This document shows positions 35,654-45,591 of a stretch of 64,000 nt of DNA, piece after piece. Under the pieces are notes generated by a model, which saw only the letters and a list, made by a program, of their open reading frames with translations, had not been told where the DNA came from and ran no database searches. Numbering within the stretch: position 1 is the first letter of the stretch; each line of letters begins with the position of its first letter. The DNA lies in NCBI RefSeq assembly GCF_944377805.1, contig NZ_CALWFZ010000007.1, positions 1-64,000 of the forward strand, given 5' to 3'. This DNA comes from an uncultured Mediterraneibacter sp. Lineage in GTDB: Bacteria; Bacillota; Clostridia; Lachnospirales; Lachnospiraceae. Made by a program: the position numbers and the translations under genes.

Positions 35654-36344
35654 ACCGATACCCCTTTCCCCAGACCGTCAGAATCAGTTTCGGGTTCTTC
35701 GGGTCTTTCTCAATCTTTACACGGAGCCTCCGGATATGTACCATCACAGTGGAATTACAGTTATAAAAGTACGGTTCGTTCCACACGCTCTCATAAAGAT
35801 TCTGTGCTGAAAATATTTTGCCCGGATACTTCATGAGCAGCCGCAGGATATTGTACTCAATATCAGAAAACTCAACGTTTTCTCCATTTATCCTCACTTC
35901 ATTAAAGTCCTCATTGAGCCGGATGCCTGATAACTCCGTATAGTTGTCCACCTGCTCCTCTTCGGATTCTTCTTTGCCCCTGTATATCTTCCAGCGCCTG
36001 ACAAGCGCCTTTACTCTGCCCAGGAGTTCTGAGTATGAAAATGGTTTTGCCAGGTAGTCGTCGCCTCCTGCCATCAGCCCGATCAGCTTGTCGGATTCCT
36101 GGGAGCGGGCTGTGAGAAACAGAACCGGAACATAAGAAGTCTTCCTGATCTCCTCGCATGTCTTGAGTCCTGACATCCCCGGCATCATCACATCGAGGAT
36201 GACAAGATCAGGATCTTCTTTCAAAAGGGACAGCCCTGCTCTTCCATTGTCCGCCTCTATCACGGAATATCCCTCTCCTTCCAGCAGAATCCTTACTCCT
36301 TCTCTTATATCCTCATCATCTTCCACGATCAATATTTTTTCCAT
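35640..36344 (-). CDS. OmpR-family response regulator
   Basis: 234 residues: receiver domain with acidic pair VEDDED, phospho-acceptor D51 in LVILDVMMPG and Lys in LAKPF; C-terminal winged helix ending in WGKGYRF. First gene of the pair with the kinase. Targets could include the adjacent exporter or lipoprotein. Confidence 0.94.
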   Translation of the reverse strand: MEKILIVEDDEDIREGVRILLEGEGYSVIEADNGRAGLSLLKEDPDLVILDVMMPGMSGLKTCEEIRKTSYVPVLFLTARSQESDKLIGLMAGGDDYLAKPFSYSELLGRVKALVRRWKIYRGKEESEEEQVDNYTELSGIRLNEDFNEVRINGENVEFSDIEYNILRLLMKYPGKIFSAQNLYESVWNEPYFYNCNSTVMVHIRRLRVKIEKDPKNPKLILTVWGKGYRFGEH

Positions 36345-36378
36345 AGATCACTCTGCCTTTATCTTTCCATAGCAGAAC

Positions 36379-36408
36379 AGGGTGTAGTTCCCTGGGGAAA
36401 TACACCCT
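36379..36408. other. Inverted repeat between response regulator and lipoprotein gene
   Basis: AGGGTGTA and TACACCCT (8 bp) enclose a second stem TTCCC/GGGAA. No T-run follows on the minus strand, so it may be a weak terminator for the lipoprotein gene or an RNA structure in the regulator leader. Confidence 0.45.
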
Positions 36409-36430
36409 ACCGACGTCCTGCTGTTATGTA

Positions 36431-36841
36431 TTACTCCGCATTCTTGTCAGAGTTTATGTCTGTTGAAGTCTTATTCGTTGATCTGCCTGCCGCTGCCTTG
36501 CTCGAACTGCTGTCTGTGTTCTTTTTGGCGCCGTTGTCTGCGCTCCTATTCGCGCTGCTGCCGGTACTCTTTTTGGCACTGCTGTTTGTACTCTTGTCTG
36601 AGCTGCTGTTTGTATTCTTGTTTGAACTGCTTTTCGTGTTCTTGTTTGAGCTGCTGCTTGTGCTCTTGTTTGAGCCGCTTCCCGAGTTCTTATTGGATGA
36701 ACTACTGCTCGATGTTGTGCTTGTTGAATTCTTCGCATTCGATTTCTTGCTGCTGTTTCCTCCGCAGGCTGTAGCCGACACTGCCATCATCGCCACCATA
36801 GCCAGGATCAGCCCTCTCTTCACAAAACCTTTTCTCTGCAT
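36431..36841 (-). CDS. Ser/Asn/Lys-rich low-complexity lipoprotein
   Basis: 136 residues. Signal peptide ends in SATAC (lipobox), so the Cys is the likely anchor. The remaining ~110 residues are almost wholly Ser, Asn, Lys and Thr, with imperfect heptads such as SSSNKNT and SSSDKST repeated. No globular domain is visible; an unstructured cell-wall spacer or adhesive tail is possible. GAGAGG precedes the ATG. Transcribed toward the response regulator. Confidence 0.78.
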   Translation of the reverse strand: MQRKGFVKRGLILAMVAMMAVSATACGGNSSKKSNAKNSTSTTSSSSSSNKNSGSGSNKSTSSSSNKNTKSSSNKNTNSSSDKSTNSSAKKSTGSSANRSADNGAKKNTDSSSSKAAAGRSTNKTSTDINSDKNAE

Positions 36842-36971
36842 ATCTTTTATCCTCTCTTTCTTTTATCAAGATTTCAAAAGCCGCTGCCTTTGATAGTTCT
36901 TATTATCAGACATAGATCTTAACCATTCCTGAACGAATTCTTAATAAATCTAAAATCATGCAGACAAAACG

Positions 36972-37301
36972 TTATATTTGCTGTCTCAGCTCCTTATCCT
37001 CCATCTTTTCTTCTCCGGACGCTTTCTGACGAAACCTTGCCATCTTGCTCTCCATCTCCGCATAGACAAATCCTTCCGGCCTAACAAGCCTGAGGGTATT
37101 TTTCTTCATGAAGAAATGTGACAGCATCACAAGGAAGCTGATCGTGGAACCGATTGCCGTCGCAAAACCTGCGCCGAATACTCCCATATCTCACACGAAT
37201 ACAAAAAAATAGTCTCCGAATATATTGAAGATCCCGCCCGCGAGCACCGCTCCCGCCGCCAGCGCCGGATTCTTGTCATTTCTCAAATACGCTGCCAGCA
37301 T
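36972..37301 (-). pseudogene. MATE transporter fragment with internal stop
   Basis: A minus-strand stretch encodes MATE mid-protein sequence (YLRNDKNPALAAGAVLAGG, FNIFGDYFFVFV, then TGA, then DMGVFGAGFATAIGS and KKNTLRLVRP). The stop sits where the protein continues in intact homologues. Both ends are missing; after LVRPEGF the sequence changes to a charged tail (ARFRQKASGEEK) not typical of MATE, suggesting a deletion junction. Confidence 0.72.
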
Positions 37302-37319
37302 CTAATTGAACAAGAAAAA

Positions 37320-37357
37320 CGGATAAGGAATAAGTCACATAACTTATCTCTTATCCG
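37320..37357. repeat. Long imperfect inverted repeat beside the MATE fragment
   Basis: CGGATAAG and ATAAGT pair with ACTTAT and CTTATCCG across two small internal mismatches and a 6-nt loop. No flanking T-run. The surrounding 37302-37531 holds no supported gene. Confidence 0.55.
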
Positions 37358-37531
37358 GTCTGTCATTTCTTCTGAATGATCTTCCCTCCGAGGATCAGGC
37401 ATCTCAGCCTGCCTCTTATCCGGCTGAAACTGCCTTCCGTAAGCAGCCAGCCCTCCGAGCAGCTTCAAGTAGTCTATCACATTGGTTTTTGTTTGTCAAA
37501 TGCTGCCCCAATGCTGTCAACAGTATGACAT

Positions 37532-38920
37532 TCAGCCGATCACACGGAATTCTTTCCACTTTCCTCTTCGGAACCGGACCTGGAAAAATGCCGCCCGGAT
37601 CATCCAGTCCAGGCACATGGCCAGGGCGATTCCGATTACTCCCAGATCCAGCCAGATCCCGAACAGAATCGAGAACACCACTCTGCATCCGATAGTGGAG
37701 AAGATACTGACATACATCGTAAACCTTACGTCACCCGCAGCTCTCAGCCCGTTAGCCAGAGCCCCTGAGAGGGGATAGAACAAGGCGTTGAAAATATTAT
37801 GAATAATAATAAGAAGCACGGTCAGGCGCATGGCTTCTTCCGAAAGTGCATAGCCCCGCAGTACAATGGGTGATGCAAGCAGGATAATGCCGTTCCAGAA
37901 AATGGAGGCAAGGAATGTAATGCGGAGCAGTTTTCGCATATAATATTCCGCCGCCTGTGTGTCTCCCGCTCCCATACACCGGCCGATCACTGTGACAAAG
38001 GCAAGCCCCGAGGCCGTTCCCATCAGAGCCGCCACAGACCAGAAACTCTGGGCCACCCCGTTGGCCGCGATCTGCGCTGTTCCAAAAAGAGCGGTGATAC
38101 TGCTGAGAGCTACTTTCGTGAGCTGAAAAAGTCCGTTCTCGATGCCGTTTGGAACAGCGATTCCAAGAATCCTCTTTATCATCTCCCCGTTCCGGCAGAA
38201 AATGTTCCGCCACCTGAGAAAGACTCGGTTCTGTCTCCGGAAGCACAGAATAAGAATCACCGCCGCCGAGAAGGCTCGGGCAATCAGCGACGGATACGCG
38301 ACTCCGGCTACTCCCGCATGGAGCGCGAATACCCCGATGGCATTCCCCACAATATTGATGCCATTGGCGGCCAGCGATATGTTCATCGTTACGCCGGTCT
38401 TCCCCATGCTCCGATAAACTGCCGCCCCGGCATTGTATATTGCGATGGCAGGATATGAGTACGCGGAGATCTGAAGATAAGTCGTGCACGCCTCCATCAC
38501 ATCGGAATCCACTTCGCCGAAAAGAAGTCTCAGGATCTGATGATTGAATATCAGGGAGAATATCATCACTCCCCCGGAGAACACCGCCGCAGTCATCACC
38601 AGCTGGCCTGCGGACAGATTGCCGTTCTCCCGGTCCCTGCTTCCGATATACTGGCTCACAACCACAGCGCCGCCCGCTGCCAGAGCGGAGAACAGATAAA
38701 TAAAAACAGTATTAAACATATTAACGAGAGAGACGCCTGATACGGCTGCCTCTCCCGCGTAACTTACCATAAACGTATCGGATACGCCCACCAGAACCTC
38801 CAGAAGCTGTTCCAGGAAAAGGGGCAGAACCAGAACTTTCAGATCATGGTTGGAAAAAATCTTCCTCTTATCCGGTATTGTCACCGTCGGTTCGATAAGC
38901 CGGTAAACCAGTTGTCTCAT
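37532..38920 (-). CDS. MATE-family efflux transporter 2
   Basis: 462 residues with twelve hydrophobic segments. EVLVGVSDTFMVSYAGEAAVSGVS and VTVIGRCMGAGD are the paired half-repeat motifs of the family. It is complete, in contrast to the fragment downstream, and distinct in sequence from the transporter at 28 kb. Drug or metabolite efflux is the family role. Confidence 0.9.
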   Translation of the reverse strand: MRQLVYRLIEPTVTIPDKRKIFSNHDLKVLVLPLFLEQLLEVLVGVSDTFMVSYAGEAAVSGVSLVNMFNTVFIYLFSALAAGGAVVVSQYIGSRDRENGNLSAGQLVMTAAVFSGGVMIFSLIFNHQILRLLFGEVDSDVMEACTTYLQISAYSYPAIAIYNAGAAVYRSMGKTGVTMNISLAANGINIVGNAIGVFALHAGVAGVAYPSLIARAFSAAVILILCFRRQNRVFLRWRNIFCRNGEMIKRILGIAVPNGIENGLFQLTKVALSSITALFGTAQIAANGVAQSFWSVAALMGTASGLAFVTVIGRCMGAGDTQAAEYYMRKLLRITFLASIFWNGIILLASPIVLRGYALSEEAMRLTVLLIIIHNIFNALFYPLSGALANGLRAAGDVRFTMYVSIFSTIGCRVVFSILFGIWLDLGVIGIALAMCLDWMIRAAFFQVRFRRGKWKEFRVIG

Positions 38921-39090
38921 TAGAATTCACCCGCCAGATATTATTTATTACAGGTAAAGTATAATTCCACAAAACTAATATATCCAATACTTAATTTTTA
39001 TGAGTTTATATGCTCGAAAAGCATGAATCTACTTCTTCTTTCTTACGGCAAACTTTATTTAACTTCTTGCTCGTCTTCGTCAACGTGCAG

Positions 39091-39654
39091 CTATATACTT
39101 TTAATCACTTTTGCCGGCACGCCCCCCGCAATCGTATACGCCGGCACATCTTTTGTCACGACCGCTCCTGCAGCGACAATTGCCCCGTCTCCAATAGTTA
39201 CGCCCGGCAGAATCGAAGCGTGGGAACCTATCCATACATTCCGCCCGATCCTGATTGGCGCAGGGATGTTATCTCCACGTTTTTCCGGATCCTTTTCGTG
39301 ATTGATAGTCGCCAGCACTACATGAGAACCGATAAGAGTTCCGTCCCCGATCGTAATGCCGCCCTGATCCTGGAAATGACAGCAGCAGTTGATGAAAACA
39401 TTTTTTCCGATATGTATATTCTTTCCGCAGTCCGTATAGAACGGCGGAAACATTGTAAATGTCTCATCTACAGATCTTCCTGTAAGCTGCTCCATAAGTT
39501 CTCTTACTTCCTCCGGTTCATGATACCCCTGGTTGAGAACAGCGGTGATCTTCATGGCGTCAAAGGCCAGTCTGACCATGTACTCATGAAGTTCTGAACC
39601 TGCGGATACAGTTTTTCCCGCGTCCACATGAGATAAAAATTCGTGTAATTCCAT
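39091..39654 (-). CDS. Maltose/galactoside-type sugar O-acetyltransferase
   Basis: 187-residue hexapeptide-repeat enzyme. After a short N-terminal helical part, repeats such as [40 protein letters not shown] and [15 protein letters not shown] form the left-handed beta helix; the catalytic His lies in [11 protein letters not shown]. Acetyl-CoA dependent acetylation of a sugar is the expected activity. The gene is divergent from a LysR regulator 264 nt away, a spacer in which I see no gene. Confidence 0.92.
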   Translation of the reverse strand: MELHEFLSHVDAGKTVSAGSELHEYMVRLAFDAMKITAVLNQGYHEPEEVRELMEQLTGRSVDETFTMFPPFYTDCGKNIHIGKNVFINCCCHFQDQGGITIGDGTLIGSHVVLATINHEKDPEKRGDNIPAPIRIGRNVWIGSHASILPGVTIGDGAIVAAGAVVTKDVPAYTIAGGVPAKVIKSI

Positions 39655-39918
39655 ATCTTCTCTTCCTCCTTACCGATAAGACTTTTTAAAAGCCCCGTCA
39701 CATTCTTTATTCAGTATGGGGCAGCGATTTACAAAAAATATCGCCCCTGCATTTCTTCTGATTATAGATCGGCGTCAATAGTATGTCTAAGACTTATGTT
39801 CTATAACATATTATTCTTGATAGGAATAACTCTTTCCGCTATACTGAACATGTAATGAGCCTGCAGATAAATCTCCGGGCTCCGGTATTGATCAGAAGTT
39901 GATAAGGAAGGCAGATCT

Positions 39919-40821
39919 ATGGAAATCCGTATATTACGTTACTTTTTAGAAATCGCAAGAGAAGGAAATATGACACGGGCAGCAGAAACCCTTCATGTAT
40001 CACAGCCCACTTTGTCCAAGCAGATAAAAGATCTGGAACAGGAACTCGGAAAAAAGCTCTTCCGAAGAGGAAGCTCCAGCATGAGCCTGACAGACGAGGG
40101 GATACTTCTTAGAAAAAGAGCGGAAGATATTCTTGATATGGTAGATAAGACAGCGGATGAGTTCAAGTCACTAAACGACATCACCGGTGGAGAGGTACAT
40201 ATCGGCTGCGCGGAATCTCATCAGGTCAAATATCTTGCAAAGACAATCAAAGCTTTCAAAGAGAACTACCCTCTGTTCCGCTTTCATCTTACCAGCGGAA
40301 ACACAGAGCAGGTAACGGAACGCCTGGACAGAGGTCTGATCGACTTTGCCGTCATCGTGGAGCCGCCAAATCTCTCCAGGTATAACTATCTGGAACTGCC
40401 GGAAGCGGATGTGTGGGGTCTTGTAATGAAAAAGGAGGACCCTCTTGCCCGGAAAGAAACCATCCACTTCGATGATCTCATCGGTCTGGAACTGATCTGC
40501 TCGGCCCAGGGAATGAAATTCGACATCTCAAGATGGTGCGGAGCAAAAGCGGATATGCTGAACCTCACCGGCACGATCAATCTGGCCTATAACGGCTCTG
40601 TATTTGTCAAAGAAGGCCTTGGGTATATGCTCTCTTTCGACCGGCTTATAGATACGGGCTCCGAGAGCGAACTGTGTTTCCGTCCGCTGGAGCCCTTACT
40701 TGAAACAAAAATGTATGTGATCTGGAAAAAGTATCAGGTATTTACGCCAATAGCCGAATTACTCCTGGAGGATCTGAAACAGCGTCTGGGACAGCGCTCT
40801 ATACATTTCTCACAAACTTAG
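39919..40821 (+). CDS. LysR-family transcriptional regulator 1
   Basis: 300 residues: N-terminal winged HTH (MEIRILRYFLEIAREGNMTRAAETLHVSQPTLSKQI, residues 1-36) and a LysR effector-binding domain. The tail converges on an aldo/keto reductase gene (13-nt gap). Divergent from the acetyltransferase. Ligand unknown. Confidence 0.92.
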   Translation: MEIRILRYFLEIAREGNMTRAAETLHVSQPTLSKQIKDLEQELGKKLFRRGSSSMSLTDEGILLRKRAEDILDMVDKTADEFKSLNDITGGEVHIGCAESHQVKYLAKTIKAFKENYPLFRFHLTSGNTEQVTERLDRGLIDFAVIVEPPNLSRYNYLELPEADVWGLVMKKEDPLARKETIHFDDLIGLELICSAQGMKFDISRWCGAKADMLNLTGTINLAYNGSVFVKEGLGYMLSFDRLIDTGSESELCFRPLEPLLETKMYVIWKKYQVFTPIAELLLEDLKQRLGQRSIHFSQT

Positions 40822-40834
40822 TCAGACTGCAATG

Positions 40835-41836
40835 CTATTTGCTCTCTACCTTAGAGCCGCCAAATACTTCTGACATGGGCACAGTATCAAGCATCTGATC
40901 TATATCTTTTATTTCCTGTTCTGTCAGTTCCACCTCTGCCGCCTGTGCATTTTCAAGCAGGCGTCCGTATTCCCGTGTTCCCGGAATAGGCACGATCCAC
41001 GGTTTCTTTGTCATCATCCATGCCAGGGACAGCTGCGCGGGCGTAGCGTTTTTCTGATCCGCCATATCTGTAATGTACCGGATCATTTCCTGGTTTTTAT
41101 CTATCGCCTCCGGCGTAAACTGAGGCATGGCGCTTCGGTAATCTGTTTCTTTCTCAAACTTCGATTCTTTATTATACTTTGCCGTCAAAAATCCATTCGC
41201 CAGCGGGGAAAATGCCACAAAACCGATCTGAAGCTCCTCCAGTACCGGGAACAGCGCTTCGTAATCACGATACATCATAGAATAACGGTTCTGCACAGCT
41301 GTCACCGGACAGACTGCGTGGGCGCGTCTTATTGTCGCCTCATCTGCCTCTGAGATTCCCCAGTGTGTGATCTTCCCTGCTTCAATCAGTTCCTTCATAG
41401 CCCCTGCCGTCTCTTCAATAGGAATGTTGCGGTCAATCCTGTGAATATAGTAAAGATCCAGATGATCTGTCCGAAGCCGTCTTAAGGAACCTTCAACAGA
41501 CTTTTTAACTGTCTCGGGTCTGCCATCGGGGATCAGCGGTTTATTCACCGCATCCGATGTCTCGTTGAATCGGATTCCACATTTGGAAGCCAGCACGATC
41601 TGATCGCGATAAGGTTTGAGCGCCTTGCCGAGAAGTTCCTCATTGTCATGCGGATTATCCGGCGTTCCGTATACTTCCGCCGTATCAAAAAAAGTATACC
41701 CCAGTTCAACAGCCCGGGAGAGTAGTTCTGCCATCTCCTCTTTATCTGCCGCCGGGCCGTAGGCATGGCTCATCCCCATGCATCCAAGCCCGACTGCCGA
41801 TACCTCCAGATCTTTTCCTAACACGCGTTTCTTCAT
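40835..41836 (-). CDS. Aldo/keto reductase (YhdN/Tas type)
   Basis: 333 residues. LGKDLEVSAVGLGCMGMS opens the family, with catalytic residues in FFDTAEVYGTPDN (Asp/Tyr), ASKCG (Lys) and LYYIHRID (His), and IPGTREYGRL for cofactor. ATG 41836 is chosen over a longer frame that starts inside the preceding dehydrogenase. It is downstream of and overlaps-adjacent to the iron alcohol dehydrogenase, so they form one operon, likely for aldehyde reduction. Confidence 0.9.
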   Translation of the reverse strand: MKKRVLGKDLEVSAVGLGCMGMSHAYGPAADKEEMAELLSRAVELGYTFFDTAEVYGTPDNPHDNEELLGKALKPYRDQIVLASKCGIRFNETSDAVNKPLIPDGRPETVKKSVEGSLRRLRTDHLDLYYIHRIDRNIPIEETAGAMKELIEAGKITHWGISEADEATIRRAHAVCPVTAVQNRYSMMYRDYEALFPVLEELQIGFVAFSPLANGFLTAKYNKESKFEKETDYRSAMPQFTPEAIDKNQEMIRYITDMADQKNATPAQLSLAWMMTKKPWIVPIPGTREYGRLLENAQAAEVELTEQEIKDIDQMLDTVPMSEVFGGSKVESK

Positions 41837-41853
41837 CACTTCACAATCCTTTC

Positions 41854-43020
41854 TTAAAAACATTCTTTAAATATCTCCAGTATCTCCTCCGGCGTCATCT
41901 TCCGGTATCCGCCCGGAGAGAAGCTGCATGAATCCGCAATTTCCTTCAACTGTTTCTCGTTTTTTATTCCCAGCTCTCTTAGACTTGTTGGGAGCCCGAT
42001 CTCCCGAATAAATTCTGCGAGGGCGCTAATACCGGCTTCTGCCAATTCTTCCCTGCTCTTTCCTTCCGGACGGATCCCCCACACGCTTGTGGCAAACCGC
42101 CCGAACTTCGTCAGGCCGTCTCTGTAGATATGGCGGTAATAGACCGGATGAAGAACAGCCATCCCGCAGCCGTGACTGCAGTCTGTGTATGCACCCAGCT
42201 GATGTTCCATCAGATGACAGGAAAAATCGCACATCTTTCCGAGTTTGATGAGCCTGTTTTCCGACAGGGCAGAATCCCAGAACAGATTGCTGCGCGCGGT
42301 GTAATCTCTGGGTTCTTTCACTGCCTGTCTGATATTTCTTATGACACTTCTCATCAGCGCCTCCGAAATTTCATCCGATACATTCTGTTCATCTGGAGCG
42401 CTGAAGTACGTCTCCATCATATGAGAAAGACTGTCAAACGCACCGGATACCATCTGTTTTCCCGGAACGCTGAAAGTATACGCCGGATCCATCAAGGCAA
42501 ATCCGGGATTGCATTTGGGATAATCGTATCCTGTCTTCACTTTTCTCTTTTTATTGGTAATCACAGCAGCCCCGTTACACTCGCTTCCCGTCCCGGCCGT
42601 GGTTGGGATCACCCCCACCGGTATCGGCTTAAAATCAATGATCCCGCGCCTTGCCCAGAAGTTCTCCCACGCGTCTCCGTCAAACGCTGCTGCCAGAGAT
42701 ACCGCTTTCGCGCAGTCCATAACCGATCCTCCTCCGATCCCGAGTATAAACTGTACGCGATGTTCTCTCGCAAGCCTCTTCCCCTCGAGCACTTTATCAT
42801 AAGTCGGGTTCGGCATGATGTCGGAGAATTCCACGATGTTCTTCCCCTCTTTCATCAAAATGGCAAGCACCTCGTCGTAAATCCCGTTCCGCTTCACAGA
42901 CCCCTGCCCATATGCCATCATAACCGTATCGTATCCTTTGAGCAGGCAGGTCAGAAACTCCCGTACGCATCCCCGCCCGAAATAGACTTTTGTTTTATTT
43001 TCATAAATAAAGTTGTTCAT
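41854..43020 (-). CDS. Iron-containing alcohol dehydrogenase 2
   Basis: 388 residues. GGGSVMDCAK for NAD(P), metal-site FDSLSHMMETYF and EHQLGAYTDCSHGCGMAVLHP. Related to the 26.6-kb dehydrogenase. AGGAGG precedes ATG 43020 by 11 nt; closer starts (43029, 43032) would crowd it. Followed by an aldo/keto reductase and preceded by a LysR gene on the same strand, a probable aldehyde-responsive unit. Confidence 0.9.
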   Translation of the reverse strand: MNNFIYENKTKVYFGRGCVREFLTCLLKGYDTVMMAYGQGSVKRNGIYDEVLAILMKEGKNIVEFSDIMPNPTYDKVLEGKRLAREHRVQFILGIGGGSVMDCAKAVSLAAAFDGDAWENFWARRGIIDFKPIPVGVIPTTAGTGSECNGAAVITNKKRKVKTGYDYPKCNPGFALMDPAYTFSVPGKQMVSGAFDSLSHMMETYFSAPDEQNVSDEISEALMRSVIRNIRQAVKEPRDYTARSNLFWDSALSENRLIKLGKMCDFSCHLMEHQLGAYTDCSHGCGMAVLHPVYYRHIYRDGLTKFGRFATSVWGIRPEGKSREELAEAGISALAEFIREIGLPTSLRELGIKNEKQLKEIADSCSFSPGGYRKMTPEEILEIFKECF

Positions 43021-43165
43021 CCCCCGCATCACCTCCTGCCCTCTGTTCGAGCCGGTCCTTTTCTTTCTCTTCCTGTGTTCATTATAGAAAAAAAGAGACT
43101 TCAGCAGAAGTCTCGATTAGTTTCGCAGTATATACCTTTCGTTTTATACTAATAATGGCAGTATT

Positions 43166-44053
43166 TCACACCGCGTTTTTCACGGCTTTTAAAAATCTTC
43201 TGACCAGATCGGACGGTTCGGGAGAATACAGAATCCCGAAAGGAATCGTATATTTCCACTCTACCGGGATCACTTTCAGAAGCGGGTGCGCTTCCTTCCA
43301 GTTCTCCACCGCCATGAGAATATCATTGCTGTTCTGGCACTGATTAAAAATATCCAGGCTGTACACATCAAAGTCAGTTACATGTATCTGAGGATGGTTC
43401 TTCCAGATGTCGTCCCGCAGTTCATCCACATAGTTGCTCCATCCCCTGTGCATCATGAGAAAATTCTCCCCATACAGGTCCTGAAACGTAAGCATATCTT
43501 TCTCCGCAAGCCTGTGGTTTACAGAAACAGCGCAGCAAATCCGCTGTCTGGACAGTTCCATCCCCGCGCACTGTCTGAGTCTTAGCATTGTCTCGTCAAA
43601 AATCCCTGCCACCACATCAATATTATTCCCCAGATTCTTTAAGATCTCTCTGGCATTCTCCAGGCTGTTCATAAACGGTATCATCTGGAGTTTGATATCG
43701 GGATGCTCCTTCTGAACTTTGGACCACACCTTCACAAGAGGAGCGGCAGGCGTCATGGGTGAGGTTCCGATTCTGATGAGATTATCCTTCTCCTGCATCG
43801 CTTTCTTCGCCCGCTCCACCGACTCTTTACTGTACTGTATGATATACTTGGCATCTTTGTACAGCGACTTTCCCGCCTCTGTCAGGGCGAGCCCGCGGTG
43901 AGTCCGGATGAACAGTTTCAGCCCCAGATCCTTCTCCAGCAGATTAATCTGTTTTGTAACAGCAGGCGGGGTAATATAGAGAGCCTCCGCCGCCTTATTA
44001 AAACTGCCCAGATCCGCCACTACGATAAATGTCTCAAGCTGCAGGTTGTACAT
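43166..44053 (-). CDS. LysR-family transcriptional regulator 2
   Basis: 295 residues with N-terminal HTH (SFNKAAEALYITPPAVTKQINLLEKDLG). Upstream of the dehydrogenase-reductase pair on the same strand and divergent from the ThrE exporter, so it may control either. Effector unknown. Confidence 0.92.
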   Translation of the reverse strand: MYNLQLETFIVVADLGSFNKAAEALYITPPAVTKQINLLEKDLGLKLFIRTHRGLALTEAGKSLYKDAKYIIQYSKESVERAKKAMQEKDNLIRIGTSPMTPAAPLVKVWSKVQKEHPDIKLQMIPFMNSLENAREILKNLGNNIDVVAGIFDETMLRLRQCAGMELSRQRICCAVSVNHRLAEKDMLTFQDLYGENFLMMHRGWSNYVDELRDDIWKNHPQIHVTDFDVYSLDIFNQCQNSNDILMAVENWKEAHPLLKVIPVEWKYTIPFGILYSPEPSDLVRRFLKAVKNAV

Positions 44054-44253
44054 AATTGTCCTCCTCTCCGGCGCTCCTTATCGCTCTGTGTCCGGCATGA
44101 TCCCCCACATATTCTTTATATCATGTTATTTGCTAAAAAGCCAGCCTATTAAAGCACGTCAGTAAAGCCAGGACGTACATCTTGACTTTTCACTGATACC
44201 ATCTATACTGATATGTGACAACACAATTGGAATCGTTATCGAAAGGAATTGCT

Positions 44254-45582
44254 ATGGTAAAAGATAATATTATCCCCAATCATATGAATATTTACTGGCA
44301 TGACTATACCGGACATGTGAAAGATAAACCGATCCGAGAGGCCAGCGTTCCTGTTAAGGCAGCCCTGATCGGCAGGGTCGGACTGATGCTGCTCTCATGC
44401 GGTACCGGAGCGTGGCGTGTCAGAAGTTCCATGAACGCCCTGGCTGAACAGCTGGGCGTCACATGCACTGCCAATATCGGACTTATGACGATCGTCTATA
44501 CCTGCTTTGACGGTCATAAGACTTTCACCAACTCACTGTGCCTTAATAATACCGGGGTAAATACTTCCAAGTTAGACCGCCTGGAGCGATTCGTAAAGAA
44601 GTTCCCCTCAGAAGGTGTCCACAGATCCGGAGAACAGCTTCATTGTGAGCTCGATGAAATCGAGAAGATACGCGGACTTTATACGCCTTCCAAACTTGGT
44701 CTGGCATCCGCCTTTGCCTGCGCGGCATTTACCTTTCTGCTGGGCGGAGGCCCCATAGAGATGCTCTGCACCTTTATCGGCGCCGGTGCCGGTAATTTCC
44801 TGAGGTGTAAACTGATCGGACGTCACTATACACTTTATCTGTGTATTGTCTCTTCCGTCGCCCTGGCCTGCCTGGCATATGTGGCCTCGCTGAGAATTGT
44901 GGAAAACGTCTTTTCCATATCCGGCGGCCACGAAGCAGGTTATATCTGCTCTATGTTATTTATCATTCCTGGCTTTCCGTTTATCACAAGCGGCATTGAC
45001 CTGGCAAAACTCGATATGCGCTCCGGACTGGAACGTCTCGCCTACGCAATTATCATCGTAGGCATCGCTACAGTGACCGCCTGGAGCATGTCTACAGCCT
45101 TGGGGCTTAAGCCTGGTGACTTTACCAACATCGATCTCCCGGCAGCGGCTCTCTTAGCGCTGAGGCTCGTCGCCAGTTTTGTCGGAGTATTTGGTTTCTC
45201 CATTATGTTCAACAGTCCGCTTCCCATTGCTGCCTCCGCGGCAGCAATCGGAGCCATAGCAAACACGCTGAGACTGGAACTGGTGGATCTCTTCTCCTGT
45301 CACGCGGCTGTCGCGGCCTTTGTCGGCGCTCTGACCGCCGGCCTTCTGGCATCCCTTGCAATGAAAAAGCTCGGATATCCCAGAATCTCCGTCACAGTGC
45401 CGTCCACTGTAATTATGGTTCCCGGCCTGTATCTGTACCGGGCAGTCTACAACATGGGCGAGATGTCTCTGAGCCTCTCGGCGCCGTGGCTTGTTTCCGC
45501 GCTGCTGATTATCATGGCGCTTCCGCTGGGTCTGATCTTCGCTAGGATCATAACAGACCGGTCATTCAGACACTGTACATAG
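44254..45582 (+). CDS. Threonine/serine exporter ThrE-type (DUF1212)
   Basis: 442 residues. The N-terminal soluble part includes RVGLMLLSCGTGAWRVRSSMNALAEQLG, a DUF1212 signature; ten hydrophobic segments follow, including the ThrE_2-like C-terminal half (SVTVPSTVIMVPGLYLYRA). Both halves are in one chain, as in Corynebacterium ThrE. ATG 44254 follows AAAGGAA. Export of threonine, serine or small dicarboxylates is the family role. Confidence 0.88.
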   Translation: MVKDNIIPNHMNIYWHDYTGHVKDKPIREASVPVKAALIGRVGLMLLSCGTGAWRVRSSMNALAEQLGVTCTANIGLMTIVYTCFDGHKTFTNSLCLNNTGVNTSKLDRLERFVKKFPSEGVHRSGEQLHCELDEIEKIRGLYTPSKLGLASAFACAAFTFLLGGGPIEMLCTFIGAGAGNFLRCKLIGRHYTLYLCIVSSVALACLAYVASLRIVENVFSISGGHEAGYICSMLFIIPGFPFITSGIDLAKLDMRSGLERLAYAIIIVGIATVTAWSMSTALGLKPGDFTNIDLPAAALLALRLVASFVGVFGFSIMFNSPLPIAASAAAIGAIANTLRLELVDLFSCHAAVAAFVGALTAGLLASLAMKKLGYPRISVTVPSTVIMVPGLYLYRAVYNMGEMSLSLSAPWLVSALLIIMALPLGLIFARIITDRSFRHCT

Positions 45583-45591
45583 AAACGGCGT

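Noticed and set aside
36379..36408. Inverted repeat as a definite terminator
   Set aside because: No T-run on either strand, so it is listed only as a structure of unknown role.
37283..37480. 65-codon minus-strand ORF beginning MIDYLKLLGG
   Set aside because: No ribosome binding site, and its end runs in a different frame through the MATE fragment; no recognisable family.
42130..43152. Long plus-strand ORF of 340 codons
   Set aside because: It is the antisense of the iron alcohol dehydrogenase, without a ribosome site or recognisable domain; the same applies to the other long antisense frames, such as 46545-47561 and 53135-54109.
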